Part shown: piece by piece, positions 47,466 through 56,795 of the stretch
How positions within the stretch are numbered: the stretch's first letter is position 1
How the letters are laid out: each line of letters begins with the position of its first letter
Assembly (NCBI RefSeq): GCF_010131535.1
Contig: NZ_WUBS01000013.1
Span: 145,057-209,056 of the forward strand
DNA from: Acerihabitans arboris
Lineage (GTDB): Bacteria; Pseudomonadota; Gammaproteobacteria; Enterobacterales; Enterobacteriaceae
Reading direction: 5' to 3'
DNA: 64,000 nt
Translations under genes and position numbers: made by a program
Notes under the pieces: generated by a model
What the model was told of the DNA's origin: nothing
What the model saw: only the letters and a program-made list of their open reading frames with translations
Databases searched by the model: none

Positions 47466-48731
47466 ATGAGCTTAGCCAAATTAGCACCAAAGCGTTGGTG
47501 GTATATTATGCCGATTGTATTTATCAGCTACAGTCTGGCATACCTCGACCGGGCCAACTTCAGTTTCGCCTCCGCCGCCGGTATTAATGACGATTTGGGT
47601 ATTACCAAAGGGGTGTCATCCTTATTGGGCGCCTTGTTCTTTCTCGGTTATTTCTTTTTTCAAATCCCCGGCGCTATTTATGCCGAACGGCGCAGCGTCA
47701 AGACGCTGATTTTCTGGTGCCTGGTATTATGGGGCGGCTTCGCCGCGCTGACCGGCATCGTGAGCAATATTCCCATGCTAATGGCGATTCGTTTTGCGCT
47801 GGGCGTGGTGGAGGCGGCGGTCATGCCGGCGCTGCTGATTTATATCAGCAACTGGTTTACCAAAGCGGAACGCTCCAGGGCCAATACCTTCCTGATCCTC
47901 GGCAATCCGGTGACGGTATTATGGATGTCGGTCGTGTCGGGGTATTTAATCAATGCTTTCGGCTGGCGGGAAATGTTTATCTTCGAGGGTATCCCGGCGG
48001 TTATCTGGGCGTTTTGCTGGTGGATATTGGTAAATGATAAACCCGCCCAGGCGAAATGGCTGTCCGAAGATGAAAAACAGGCGTTGCAGCGGCAGTTGGC
48101 CAAGGAACAGGAAGGCATAAAAGCGGTGCATAATTACGCCGAGGCGTTCCGTTCGCGCAATGTGATTATCCTGTGCATCCAATATTTCGCCTGGAGCATC
48201 GGCGTGTATGGGTTTGTCTTGTGGCTGCCGTCCATTTTACGCAACGGTATGGAAATGGGCATGGTGCAGGCCGGCTGGTTATCCGCGGTGCCTTACCTGG
48301 CGGCTACCATTGCCATGATTGTCGTCTCCTGGGCGTCGGACAAGATGCAGAAACGGAAAATATTTGTCTGGCCGCTGCTGCTGATCGGCGCGCTGGCGTT
48401 TATTGGTTCCTATCTGCTAGGCGCCAACCATTTCTGGGGTTCGTATGCGTTGCTGGTGATTGCCGGCGCCGCGATGTACGCGCCCTACGGGCCATTCTTC
48501 GCCATAGTGCCGGAAATGCTGCCGCGCAACGTCGCCGGCGGAGCGATGGCGCTGATTAACAGCATGGGCGCCCTCGGCTCGTTCGTCGGCTCCTGGGTGG
48601 TCGGTTACCTTAACGGCGCCACCGGTTCGCCGTCGGCCTCTTATGTATTCATGGCGGTGGCGCTGCTGGTGTCGGTATGGCTGACATTGATCGTCAAGCC
48701 GGCGGAAAACGCGGTGCCGCGTACGGCGTAA
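47466..48731 (+). CDS. MFS sugar-acid transporter (KguT-like)
   Basis: A 421-residue symporter of the anion:cation symporter (ACS) type with 12 helices. The N-terminus (SYSLAYLDRANFSFASAAGI) and the ALGVVEAAVMPALLIYISNWF segment match 2-ketogluconate, glucarate and phthalate transporters. AAGGAA precedes the ATG. Its place before a 2-keto-acid reductase and behind a KguE-like gene supports 2-ketogluconate or a similar sugar acid as substrate. Confidence 0.82.
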   Translation: MSLAKLAPKRWWYIMPIVFISYSLAYLDRANFSFASAAGINDDLGITKGVSSLLGALFFLGYFFFQIPGAIYAERRSVKTLIFWCLVLWGGFAALTGIVSNIPMLMAIRFALGVVEAAVMPALLIYISNWFTKAERSRANTFLILGNPVTVLWMSVVSGYLINAFGWREMFIFEGIPAVIWAFCWWILVNDKPAQAKWLSEDEKQALQRQLAKEQEGIKAVHNYAEAFRSRNVIILCIQYFAWSIGVYGFVLWLPSILRNGMEMGMVQAGWLSAVPYLAATIAMIVVSWASDKMQKRKIFVWPLLLIGALAFIGSYLLGANHFWGSYALLVIAGAAMYAPYGPFFAIVPEMLPRNVAGGAMALINSMGALGSFVGSWVVGYLNGATGSPSASYVFMAVALLVSVWLTLIVKPAENAVPRTA

Positions 48732-48824
48732 ACCCGGCGCCTGATGTTCCGCCCGCGGGCAAAAATGGTATGCTGCTTATAATTGATATATGCCATATGA
48801 CATTGCCTACCAACGGAGATGATG

Positions 48825-49799
48825 ATGAAACCTGCCGTAGTATTGTACAAGCGGTTGCCCGACAACCTGCGTGAGCGTTTGGATGAGCATTTTGACGTTA
48901 CCGAAATCGAAAGTTTGAGCGGGGAAAATGTCCGCAAGCACGCCGGTATATTGCAACAGGCGCAGGGTGCGATCGGCGCCGGCGGCAAATTTGATAAAGC
49001 ACTGCTCGACGCGATGCCGGAACTTAAGGCCGCGTCGACCATTTCAGCCGGCTACGATCAGTTCGACGTTGATGAAATGAGCGCGCGCGGGATTGCGCTG
49101 ATGCATACCCCCAACGCCCTGACGGAAACCGTGGCCGATCTCCTGATGGGACTGGTGCTGGCCACCGCGCGGCGCATGGTGGAATCGGTAGACAGGACCA
49201 AGGCGGGCGAGTGGCGCGCAAGCGTCGACAGCAGTTGGTTTGGCGTCGATGTGCACCATAAGACCCTAGGCGTGGTGGGCATGGGACGTATCGGCATGGC
49301 GCTGGCGCAGCGGGCGCGCCTGGGGTTCTCGATGCCGGTTTTGTACAACGCCCGTCATCAGCACGCCGAAGCGGAAAGCCGGTTTGACGCGGAGTATTGC
49401 GATCTGGATACCCTGCTGGCCAGGTCTGATTTTGTCTGTATCATCCTGCCGCTGACCGAAGCAACCCATCACCTGATCGGCCGCGAAAAGTTGGCAAAAA
49501 TGAAACCCGGCGCCATCCTAATCAACGCCGGACGCGGTCCGGTGGTGGATGAGGCGGCGCTTATAGAGGCATTGGAAAACCGCACCATCCGCGGCGCCGG
49601 CCTTGATGTCTACGAACAGGAGCCGCTGCCGGTGGATTCTCCGCTGCTGCGCCTGCCGAACGTCGTGGCCCTGCCGCATGTCGGCTCCGCCACGGATGAA
49701 ACCCGCTACGAAATGGCCGCCACCGCGGTGGATAACCTGATCGCCGCCCTCACCGGCCGGGTGCGGGAAAATTGCGTTAATCCCCAGGTTATAAAATAA
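48825..49799 (+). CDS. ghrB: Glyoxylate/2-ketogluconate reductase
   Basis: A 324-residue D-2-hydroxyacid dehydrogenase, collinear with E. coli GhrB. It reduces glyoxylate, hydroxypyruvate and 2-keto-D-gluconate with NADPH. It has the dinucleotide motif [12 protein letters not shown] and the catalytic residues in [10 protein letters not shown] (Arg), YEQEPLP (Glu) and LPHVGSAT (His). GGAG stands 6 nt before the third of three tandem ATGs, chosen as start. It lies 93 nt after the transporter gene, probably in the same unit, where it would serve as KguD. Confidence 0.9.
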   Translation: MKPAVVLYKRLPDNLRERLDEHFDVTEIESLSGENVRKHAGILQQAQGAIGAGGKFDKALLDAMPELKAASTISAGYDQFDVDEMSARGIALMHTPNALTETVADLLMGLVLATARRMVESVDRTKAGEWRASVDSSWFGVDVHHKTLGVVGMGRIGMALAQRARLGFSMPVLYNARHQHAEAESRFDAEYCDLDTLLARSDFVCIILPLTEATHHLIGREKLAKMKPGAILINAGRGPVVDEAALIEALENRTIRGAGLDVYEQEPLPVDSPLLRLPNVVALPHVGSATDETRYEMAATAVDNLIAALTGRVRENCVNPQVIK

Positions 49800-49874
49800 T
49801 TATTGCCTTCACCGTCCTTGCCGATCGATACCCCGCCCTCCCGGGCGGGATAAGCGTATCATAGCTGTAAATTA

Positions 49875-49910
49875 AGCTTCGCCGGTATGCGCGAAGCTAT
49901 GCTTTTTTTT
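49875..49910 (+). terminator. Intrinsic terminator after ghrB
   Basis: AGCTTCGC and GCGAAGCT form an 8-bp stem with an 8-nt loop; eight T follow 4 nt later. It is 75 nt beyond the ghrB stop. Confidence 0.78.
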
Positions 49911-49954
49911 GGTATGCGATAAAATGGAAACGAGCGGTATGGAAAGGAACAATA

Positions 49955-50953
49955 ATGACCATTAGTCATACTCATATTAAAATCAGCACCTTTGTTATGA
50001 TGCTGCTTTTTATCGCCATCATTATTCCCCTGCATTTATTTCCCTGCTTTGTCGCGGGGTTCCTGGCGTATGAAATTATCTTCGCCCTCACCCCCTGGTT
50101 TGAGAGGGTGATCGGTGGCCGGGCCAGGTGGGTGGTGGTCAGCATCATCGCCGCCGTGGTGGTGATCGTGATGACGCTTTCCATCGTCAGCCTGGTCAGT
50201 TTCCTTACCTCGAATATTCAGCGCGGCATCGATTTAACCGCCGAAACCAACCGCATTTTCTCCGGCGTTAAAAACCGCCTGCCCGATGTATTGCCCGCCT
50301 TCCTGCCGGATAGCGCGGAAGAGTTGAAAAACCAGGTGTTTGCCGTGGTGGAAAAAAACCTGATTACCATACGCAATATGGGGCGCAGCTTTTTACATGG
50401 CTTAATCACCATCCTGATCGGACTGATTATCGGCGCGATTATTTCGCTCAATAAGCCCTCGGGGCGTACCACTTATTTCCGCGAGCAGATGCTGCAGCGC
50501 GTGCAGAATTTATCCAGCTCCTTTCGCAACATCGTGTTTGCCCAAATCAAGATATCGTTGGTCAATACCATACTGACCTCGATCCTGCTGCTGGTGATAT
50601 TTCCGCTGTTCAAGGTGCATCTGCCCCTGTCCAAGACGCTGGTGGTGGCGACCTTTATCTTCGGGCTGCTGCCGATCATCGGCAACCTGATCTCCAATTT
50701 CCTGATGATTATCTCGGCGCTGTCGATCTCGCTGCCGGTGGCCGGCGTGGTGCTGGTCTACCTGATGATGATCCATAAGCTGGAGTATTTCCTCAACGCC
50801 GAGATTGTCGGCAACCGCATCCAGGCCAAATCCTGGGAGCTGCTGCTGGCGATGCTGGTATTTGAAGCGGCGTTCGGGCTGGAAGGGCTGGTTGCCGCGC
50901 CTATCTATTACGCCTACCTGAAGACCGAACTACGGGCCCTGGACCTGATATGA
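49955..50953 (+). CDS. AI-2E-family membrane protein
   Basis: A 332-residue inner-membrane protein of the AI-2E transporter (YdiK/PerM/TqsA) family, with about seven or eight helices and a soluble loop between (SNIQRGIDLTAETNRIFSGVKNR region). The conserved C-terminal part is seen in FGLLPIIGNLISNFLMI and EYFLNAEIVGNRI. Substrates differ in the family (autoinducer-2, ions), so function is open. Its stop overlaps the avtA start by 4 nt (ATGA), implying translational coupling. Confidence 0.82.
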   Translation: MTISHTHIKISTFVMMLLFIAIIIPLHLFPCFVAGFLAYEIIFALTPWFERVIGGRARWVVVSIIAAVVVIVMTLSIVSLVSFLTSNIQRGIDLTAETNRIFSGVKNRLPDVLPAFLPDSAEELKNQVFAVVEKNLITIRNMGRSFLHGLITILIGLIIGAIISLNKPSGRTTYFREQMLQRVQNLSSSFRNIVFAQIKISLVNTILTSILLLVIFPLFKVHLPLSKTLVVATFIFGLLPIIGNLISNFLMIISALSISLPVAGVVLVYLMMIHKLEYFLNAEIVGNRIQAKSWELLLAMLVFEAAFGLEGLVAAPIYYAYLKTELRALDLI

Positions 50954-52218
50954 CCTACTCGCTTTTCGGTAAAAAATTCACCCGTCATTCGGGCATCAGC
51001 CAGCTGATGGCCGATATGAACGACGGCCTGCGAAACCCCGAGGCCATTATGCTCGGCGGCGGCAATCCCGCCGCCATCCCGGAGATGGAGCGCTATTTCC
51101 AGACGCTGTGCCGGTCCATGCTTACCGACGGCACCCTGAACGAAGCGCTGTGCAACTACGACGGCCCGCAGGGCAAAAACGCGCTGCTGACCGCGCTGGC
51201 GGCCATGCTGCGCCAGGCGCTTGGCTGGCCGGTGACCGCGCGCAATATCGCGCTGACCAACGGCAGCCAAAGCGCTTTTTTTTACCTGTTCAACCTGTTT
51301 GCCGGACGCGGCGAGGACGGCGGCCTGCGGCGGGTGCTGTTCCCGCTGGCGCCGGAATACTTGGGATATGCCGACGCGGGGCTGGAGGACAAGATGTTTG
51401 TCGCCGCCAAGCCGACCATCGCCCAACTGCCCGACGGCCAGTTTAAGTATCACGTGGATTTCGAGCATCTGAAGGTCGGCGAGGATATCGGGCTGATTTG
51501 CGTATCCAGGCCCACCAACCCCACCGGCAATGTGATTACCGATCGGGAGCTGCTGCGCCTGGATACGCTGGCCCGTCAGCGCCGGATACCCTTGCTGATT
51601 GACAACGCCTACGGCCTGCCGTTTCCCGGCATTATCTTCGCCCCGGCCACGCCGTTGTGGAATCCTAATATTATCCTGTGCATGAGCCTGTCCAAGCTGG
51701 GCCTGCCGGGCGCGCGCTGCGGTATCGTGATTGCCAATGAAGAGATTATCGGCGCCATCAGCAATATGAACGGCATTATCAGCCTGGCGCCGGGCGGCCT
51801 TGGCCCGGCGCTGGCCACCGAGATGATTCGCCGCGGCGATTTGATGCGGCTGTCGCAAACGGTCATCCGGCCGTTTTATCAGCAGCGTGTACAACAGACC
51901 ATCGCCACCCTGCGCCGCTACCTGCCGCCGGAGCGTTGCCTGATCCACACGCCTGAAGGGGCGATATTCCTCTGGCTGTGGTTCCAGAACCTGCCGATTA
52001 CCACCGAGGCGCTGTACCAGCGGCTTAAACAGCGCGGCGTGCTGATGGTGCCGGGACATTATTTTTTCCCCGGGCTGGAAACCGACTGGCCGCACGCCCA
52101 GCAGTGCATGCGCATGAATTACGTGCCCGACGCCGGTAAAATCGAGCGCGGCATCGCCATTTTGGCGGAAGAGGTGGAGCGGGCATTTCGGGAAACGGCG
52201 GGCACGACCAGCCCGTAG
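50950..52218 (+). CDS. avtA: Valine-pyruvate aminotransferase
   Basis: A 422-residue PLP aminotransferase that makes L-alanine from pyruvate with valine as donor. The Schiff-base lysine is K249 (LCMSLSKLGLPGARCG), the cofactor aspartate lies in LLIDNAYGLPF, and the substrate arginine near the C-terminus is in QCMRMNY. It is close to E. coli AvtA in length (417) and sequence. It starts inside the stop of the upstream membrane protein gene; a bidirectional terminator follows. Confidence 0.94.
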   Translation: MTYSLFGKKFTRHSGISQLMADMNDGLRNPEAIMLGGGNPAAIPEMERYFQTLCRSMLTDGTLNEALCNYDGPQGKNALLTALAAMLRQALGWPVTARNIALTNGSQSAFFYLFNLFAGRGEDGGLRRVLFPLAPEYLGYADAGLEDKMFVAAKPTIAQLPDGQFKYHVDFEHLKVGEDIGLICVSRPTNPTGNVITDRELLRLDTLARQRRIPLLIDNAYGLPFPGIIFAPATPLWNPNIILCMSLSKLGLPGARCGIVIANEEIIGAISNMNGIISLAPGGLGPALATEMIRRGDLMRLSQTVIRPFYQQRVQQTIATLRRYLPPERCLIHTPEGAIFLWLWFQNLPITTEALYQRLKQRGVLMVPGHYFFPGLETDWPHAQQCMRMNYVPDAGKIERGIAILAEEVERAFRETAGTTSP

Positions 52219-52296
52219 TCCGGGCAAGCTGTCGCCAGGCGTAAATACGCGGCGTAGGCCGCCATAGGGAAAGGCCCGAAAAACGCGGGTAAAAAA

Positions 52297-52325
52297 AACC
52301 GCGGCAAGCATGGCCGCGGTTTTTT
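52297..52325. terminator. Bidirectional terminator between avtA and ibpB
   Basis: CCGCGGC and GCCGCGG form a 7-bp stem with a 7-nt loop, with A8 on the left and T6 on the right. It can end both convergent units. Confidence 0.88.
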
Positions 52326-52375
52326 CATTTATAACGCCGCGCGGCTTTACCTCGCGGCACGATCAACGCCGTTTT

Positions 52376-52840
52376 TTATTGCTGGCCGGCGACCGGCGCT
52401 TCAGTCTGGTGCTCCAGCGCCTGCGGTTGGGCGTCGCCGATGGCGATACGCCTGGGCTGCAGGGAATCCGGCACATGACGCTCCAGCGCGATATGCAGCA
52501 ACCCATTAACGAATTCCGCCTGCGTCACCGACATATGTTCCGCCAGGGTGAAGCTCAGCGAGAATTCTTTGCACACCAGGCCCTGGTGCAGGTATTCAAC
52601 CTGGCGTTCGGATGGGGTGGGTTTACCGGCAATGTTCAGGTGCGGGCCTTCCACCTCAATCATTAACCCTTCTTGTTTAAAACCCGCCAACGCCAGGGTA
52701 ATGCGATAATGGTTATCATCGCTTTTTTCAATATTATACGGCGGGAAGCTGAATGCCTCCTGATTGCCTTGCATGGTGCTGGCTAATTTATCAAAACCGA
52801 TCCACTGGCGCAGCAGTGGTGATAGATCGTAGTTACGCAT
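52376..52840 (-). CDS. ibpB: Small heat-shock protein IbpB
   Basis: A 154-residue alpha-crystallin-type holdase: N-terminus [20 protein letters not shown], crystallin domain (about 35-125) with the closing GLLHIALER, and a C-terminal IxI-type motif (RRIAIGD). It coats unfolded proteins with IbpA during heat stress. It lies 114 nt after ibpA on the same strand; its leader has an AAGGAG ribosome site facing a TCGCT element, a possible RNA thermometer. Confidence 0.95.
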   Translation of the reverse strand: MRNYDLSPLLRQWIGFDKLASTMQGNQEAFSFPPYNIEKSDDNHYRITLALAGFKQEGLMIEVEGPHLNIAGKPTPSERQVEYLHQGLVCKEFSLSFTLAEHMSVTQAEFVNGLLHIALERHVPDSLQPRRIAIGDAQPQALEHQTEAPVAGQQ

Positions 52841-52848
52841 GATATTAA

Positions 52849-52870
52849 CTCCTTCAATGAAGCGAGATTA
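52849..52870 (-). promoter_or_regulatory. Candidate ROSE-like RNA thermometer of ibpB
   Basis: On the minus strand TCTCGCTTCATTGAAGGAG brings the ROSE-type element U(U/C)GCU (here TCGCT) close to the Shine-Dalgarno AAGGAG. A hairpin pairing CTC/CTT with GAAGGAG could hide the ribosome site at low temperature. Confidence 0.5.
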
Positions 52871-52954
52871 TTTTCTCCAGCCTGTGGCTGGGTTAGCCCC
52901 CGGTTACGGCGGGCGGATGTTATTACATTATCGCGGCGGCCGACCGCAATCGGT

Positions 52955-53368
52955 TTAATTGATTTCAATACGCCTGGGCTTCAGGGTTTCCGGCACAACA
53001 CGTTCTAAATCAATATAGAGCAGACCGTTTTCCAGGTTGGCGCCTTTAATTTGGATATGCTCGGCCAGTTGGAATTTGCGCTCGAAATTGCGCTCGGCGA
53101 TGCCCTGGTATAAATAATTCCGCTCGGCGGGTTCCTGCGCGTGGGCGCCTTTTACCGTCAATAAATTATCATGGGCGATAATATCCAGCTCATGTTCGGC
53201 AAACCCGGCGACGGCGATGGCAATGCGGTATTGGTTTTCATTTACCAATTCAACATTGTAGGGGGGATAACCACCGTTACCCTGGCTTTGTCCCGATTCC
53301 AGCAAATTTACCAGCCGGTCAAAACCAATGGCGGAACGGTATAGGGGTGACAGATCAAAATTACGCAT
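52955..53368 (-). CDS. ibpA: Small heat-shock protein IbpA
   Basis: A 137-residue small heat-shock protein, the E. coli IbpA length. The N-terminus is [19 protein letters not shown]; the crystallin domain ends with GLLYIDLER, and the C-terminus carries the IEI-type motif (RRIEIN). It binds denatured proteins and also holds back its own message in E. coli. The ATG at 53368 has GGAGG 7 nt upstream; longer frames are not conserved. A sigma-32-like promoter and a ROSE-like leader lie upstream. It heads ibpAB. Confidence 0.96.
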   Translation of the reverse strand: MRNFDLSPLYRSAIGFDRLVNLLESGQSQGNGGYPPYNVELVNENQYRIAIAVAGFAEHELDIIAHDNLLTVKGAHAQEPAERNYLYQGIAERNFERKFQLAEHIQIKGANLENGLLYIDLERVVPETLKPRRIEIN

Positions 53369-53400
53369 AAAACAGCCTCCAACATTCAGCGAGGTAACGA
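53369..53400 (-). promoter_or_regulatory. Candidate ROSE-like RNA thermometer of ibpA
   Basis: The minus-strand leader reads CCTCGCTGAATGTTGGAGG just before the start. CCTC can pair with GAGG of the ribosome site, and TCGCT fits the ROSE element U(U/C)GCU. This arrangement is known for ibpA leaders of enterobacteria. Confidence 0.6.
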
Positions 53401-53472
53401 ACAACCTTCCGGATGGACAGGTCACTGGCCTAAATACCCTTGCGGCGTACTTATTGTTTGGCCACATAAACA

Positions 53473-53500
53473 AAGTGGAGACGGCGTGAGGTTTTTCAAG
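53473..53500 (-). promoter_or_regulatory. Sigma-32 heat-shock promoter of ibpAB
   Basis: The minus strand has -35 CTTGAAA and, after 13 bp, CTCCACTT, six of eight bases of the RpoH -10 CCCCATNT. It would give a leader of about 100 nt, enough for the thermometer. Confidence 0.65.
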
Positions 53501-53662
53501 CGCAGATAAGAAAAAAAACTCTGTCGTTGAGCTAAAACTGCAAATGGCCGGCGAATTATCCATTACACTGATAGCGGCGACAGGAGATATTCATTTTATA
53601 TGGATACCGGGCGGGATGCTTAGCGTTAGTAAAATAACAAACCTAATGGAAGTATAGGAATC

Positions 53663-54010
53663 ATGTTAAAGAAAACATTTTTCATTCTGACAACAGGCTG
53701 CGCCTTGATGGCCAGCAATGGATGTTCGAGCGTGATGAGCCATACCGGGCCCAACCAGGGCTATTACCCCGGTACCCGCGCCAGTTTGAAAGTGATCCAG
53801 GACCAGGACACCAGCTGGGCCATGGTGCCGCTGGCGGCCCTCGATCTGCCGTTCTCCGCCGTGCTCGATACCCTGCTGCTGCCCTATGATTACCTGCGCA
53901 AGGACAGCGACAAATCGCTCGAGTCCCCACGTGAACGCATGCTGCACGGGGGCGCCAACAGCCCCAGCGGTTCGCACCATAAAAATAAGGCCGACAGCCA
54001 TACCCGATAA
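53663..54010 (+). CDS. yidQ: DUF1375 lipoprotein YidQ
   Basis: A 115-residue predicted lipoprotein: leader FFILTTGCALMASNGC with lipobox cysteine C21, then CSSVMSHTGPN and YPGTRASLKVI, both characteristic of YidQ/YceK. The C-terminal region is polar and has several histidines. Its function is unknown. It is divergent from ibpA, as in E. coli. AGGA precedes the ATG. Confidence 0.9.
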   Translation: MLKKTFFILTTGCALMASNGCSSVMSHTGPNQGYYPGTRASLKVIQDQDTSWAMVPLAALDLPFSAVLDTLLLPYDYLRKDSDKSLESPRERMLHGGANSPSGSHHKNKADSHTR

Positions 54011-54084
54011 CCAGCCCCGCGGCGTTGGCGATGCCAGGCAAGCCCAAGTCTGTCCGGCCGGTTCACATCCCGGCGGGCCAACCG

Positions 54085-55092
54085 TCAGACCGCCGCCCGC
54101 CGGCGATGGGTCAGCGTCATGGGGATCACCGACTTGCCCGGCGACGTTTCACCTTCCATACCCAGCGTCATCGCCTGGAAAGCATGCTCAACCCAGGCGT
54201 CCTCGTCCTGGCGCATCGACCAGGTATTATTCGGCAAAAAACCCAGCATGGGATGCTCATCGAAGGTGCCGATATTCATCTCGACGGGAATATAACCATA
54301 GCGTTCACGCAGCACGTTCAGCGCCCCTTCGAGCACCGGTAGCGACGAGGCGATAAAAGCCGGCGGCGCATCCTGGTGCAGTTCAAAAAAACGCTGCATC
54401 AGCAGTTGGCCGTCTTCGCGCCGGTTATGCCGGGCGGTCAGCACCCAGGCGCTGTTTTCGCTGATGCCATGTCCGGCCAATACGTCGGTAAATCCCTGTA
54501 GACGCTGCCTTATGGTCGGCTGCTGGATATCGCCGGCCATAAAAAACAGCGGCAGTTTACCGGCGTCGATCATCGCGGTGGTCAACGCCGCGCTGCCGTT
54601 GACGTTGTCGCTGACCACCAGCGCCACCTCGCTATCGCTGAAATCGCGATCGAGAAATACCAAAGGCTTGGTAAAACGCTTAAGATGATGATTTTGCGCC
54701 TGCAGCGACGAGGGCACCACGAACAACCCGTCGACATTGCGTTGCTGCATGGTCTCCACCAGGGTGTTTTCGCGTTCGGTATCGCTATAGGTGCAGCTGG
54801 TGGTCAGTTGGTATCCCGCCTCGCGGCAGCGGATTTCCAGCTTTTCCGCCAGGGTGGAGAAAAACAGGTTGGATAATCGGGGGATGATAAGGCCCAGGGT
54901 ATCCGTTTTGTTCAGCTTCAGGCTGCGGGCGGCGTGGTTGATGGTATAACCGTATTCGGCGACATAGCTGTCTATCTTGCTTTGCGTTTTGGCGCTGATT
55001 CGATATTGCCCCGCTTTGCCATTAAGCACCAGGCGAACGGTGGTGATTGAAATACCCAGCGCTTTGGCAATCTGCTCTACGGTCTTGGCCAT
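54085..55092 (-). CDS. LacI-family regulator of the kinase-isomerase operon
   Basis: A 335-residue LacI/GalR regulator. The helix-turn-helix is TVEQIAKALGISITTVRLVLNG (3-25), then a hinge region (NHAARSLKLNKTDTLGLIIP) and the ligand domain. I start at the ATG 55092 because the HTH begins directly after it; the frame is open to 55428, but that part overlaps the MHS gene and an operator-like palindrome. It follows the MHS transporter gene on the same strand. A 20-bp sequence like the palindrome before the kinase lies at 55148, suggesting it controls itself and the catabolic operon. Confidence 0.87.
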   Translation of the reverse strand: MAKTVEQIAKALGISITTVRLVLNGKAGQYRISAKTQSKIDSYVAEYGYTINHAARSLKLNKTDTLGLIIPRLSNLFFSTLAEKLEIRCREAGYQLTTSCTYSDTERENTLVETMQQRNVDGLFVVPSSLQAQNHHLKRFTKPLVFLDRDFSDSEVALVVSDNVNGSAALTTAMIDAGKLPLFFMAGDIQQPTIRQRLQGFTDVLAGHGISENSAWVLTARHNRREDGQLLMQRFFELHQDAPPAFIASSLPVLEGALNVLRERYGYIPVEMNIGTFDEHPMLGFLPNNTWSMRQDEDAWVEHAFQAMTLGMEGETSPGKSVIPMTLTHRRRAAV

Positions 55093-55147
55093 TTTGTCAA
55101 AAAGTCCTGTTATCAAAAACCTGTCCAGATAATGCAGTATAACGGAC

Positions 55148-55167
55148 TGGCTAACTCGAATCAGCGA
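55148..55167. promoter_or_regulatory. Candidate operator before the LacI-family gene
   Basis: TGGCTAACTCGAATCAGCGA matches the palindrome before the kinase gene (61026-61045, minus strand) at 16 of 20 bases, including an unbroken GCTAACTCGA. Confidence 0.55.
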
Positions 55168-55288
55168 GTAATTACGCTTAAAACATAACGGAATGTTCAA
55201 CCAGGGCGTTTTTTTCATCGGATCGGCGCTGGGCGGCGCGTTGACCGGGCGCCGGGGAAAACAAAACGGAGAAAACAGCGGCGAGGGT

Positions 55289-55318
55289 ATGGCGGGCCGG
55301 ATATCCACGGCCCGCCAT
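55289..55318. terminator. Strong hairpin after the MHS transporter gene
   Basis: ATGGCGGGCC and GGCCCGCCAT form a perfect 10-bp stem with a 10-nt loop, 5 nt beyond the stop. There is no T-run, so termination is uncertain; it may protect the message end. Confidence 0.45.
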
Positions 55319-55322
55319 GGGA

Positions 55323-56672
55323 TCAATGGTCTAGGGTCAGGTCGCGACGAGAGGTTTCCGGCGCGCGCCAGGCGGCGTAGGCGGCCACCAGGGCGGCGAT
55401 CACCACATAGGTCGCCACGTACGACCAATCGTCATGATCCAGCGCGGTCAGCCCCTTGGCGATAAAGGGTGTAAATCCGCCCGCCACGATCGCCCCTAGC
55501 TGGGCGCCGATGGAGGCGCCGCTGTAGCGCACCTTGGGGCCGAACAGTTCGGTAAAAAACGCCGGTTGCACCGCGTTAATCGAGTTGTGGGCAATATTAA
55601 TCAGCAGGATATACCCTAACACCATCAGCACGAACGAGCCGCTTTCCAGTAACCAGAAAAACGGAAACGCCATGGCGGCCGCGCACAGCGCGCCAAAGAT
55701 ATAGATAGGTCGGCGACCGACCTTATCGGACAGCATGCCGAAGAACGCATGCATCGGAAACGCCAGCACGCAGGTGGTCATCACCACGTTCAGCATGGTC
55801 TGCTTATTCACGCCCAGCTGCGAGGTGGCGTAGGAGACGGCAAATACCGTAGCCATAAAGAACGGCACGCTTTCGGCAAATCGCAATACCATGATCAGCA
55901 GGATGCTGCGCCATTGGTGGCGAACGACTTCCACCACCGGGCTGCTGGCCTTTTCGCCGGGCTCGGTGGTGGGGTTCAGCTGTTCCCGCTGCTGTACCGC
56001 TTTAAACACCGGCGTTTCATCCAGGCGCCGCCGCATATACAGGCCGACCAGCACCAGCGCAAAACTCAGCATAAACGGAATGCGCCAGCCCCACGACATC
56101 AGCTGATCTTCCGGCAGCAAGGTGATTAACGCAAAGATACCGGTGGCCAGCAGCTGGCCGGAAAAACCGCCGGTTTGCGGAATCGCGCCCAGCAGGCCGC
56201 GCCGGTTAGCCGGGGCGCTTTCCACCACCATCAGCATCGCGCCGCCCCACTCGCCGCCCACTAGGAAGCCCTGGATAAAACGTAGCAACACCAGCAAGAT
56301 GGGCGCCCATACGCCAATTTGCGCCCAGGTGGGCAGGCAGCCGATCAGGAAGGTCGCCACGCCCATGCCGCCGAGGGTGATCATCAGCGTGTATTTACGG
56401 CCCAGGGTATCGCCCATATGGCCGAAGAATATGCCGCCCAGCGGCCGGGCGATAAACCCGACGCCAAAGGTGGCGAACGAGGCCAGCATGGCCGCCAGCG
56501 GGCTGATGGTCGGGAAAAATATCTTGCCGAATACCAGGGCGCTGGCCAGCCCGTACAACAGGAAGTCATAAAATTCGATAGTATTGCCAATCCAACTGGA
56601 GATCACCACCCGGCGGATATTCGACCTGTCGAGCGCCTTCCGGTCTTGGGTTATATCAAGAGAAATAGACAT
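55323..56672 (-). CDS. MHS-family MFS transporter
   Basis: A 449-residue metabolite:H+ symporter of the MHS branch (like ShiA, ProP, KgtP), with 12 helices. The N-terminus (SWIGNTIEFYDFLLYGLASAL) and the loop HMGDTLGRKYTLM are typical. The ATG at 56672 has AGGA 6 nt upstream and is preferred over one at 56684. It is the fourth gene of the kinase-isomerase-aldolase unit, 123 nt after the aldolase, and should import its substrate, probably a sugar or sugar-acid derivative. Confidence 0.85.
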   Translation of the reverse strand: MSISLDITQDRKALDRSNIRRVVISSWIGNTIEFYDFLLYGLASALVFGKIFFPTISPLAAMLASFATFGVGFIARPLGGIFFGHMGDTLGRKYTLMITLGGMGVATFLIGCLPTWAQIGVWAPILLVLLRFIQGFLVGGEWGGAMLMVVESAPANRRGLLGAIPQTGGFSGQLLATGIFALITLLPEDQLMSWGWRIPFMLSFALVLVGLYMRRRLDETPVFKAVQQREQLNPTTEPGEKASSPVVEVVRHQWRSILLIMVLRFAESVPFFMATVFAVSYATSQLGVNKQTMLNVVMTTCVLAFPMHAFFGMLSDKVGRRPIYIFGALCAAAMAFPFFWLLESGSFVLMVLGYILLINIAHNSINAVQPAFFTELFGPKVRYSGASIGAQLGAIVAGGFTPFIAKGLTALDHDDWSYVATYVVIAALVAAYAAWRAPETSRRDLTLDH

Positions 56673-56795
56673 GATGTTCCTCATTATTTCTTATCTGTCC
56701 CGCCTGGGCCGGACATGTTATGGGTTGTGGCGCGCAGCCGCGCGCCACGGGCGTAGGGCAATATCGTCTTAGAACTCTTGCGGCCGGTACCGGGA

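Noticed and set aside
50914..52311. Open frame of 465 codons antisense to avtA
   Set aside because: It is a reverse shadow of a clearly conserved aminotransferase gene.
55093..55428. 112-residue N-terminal extension of the LacI-family protein
   Set aside because: It overlaps the MHS gene and an operator-like site, and the helix-turn-helix should be at the N-terminus.
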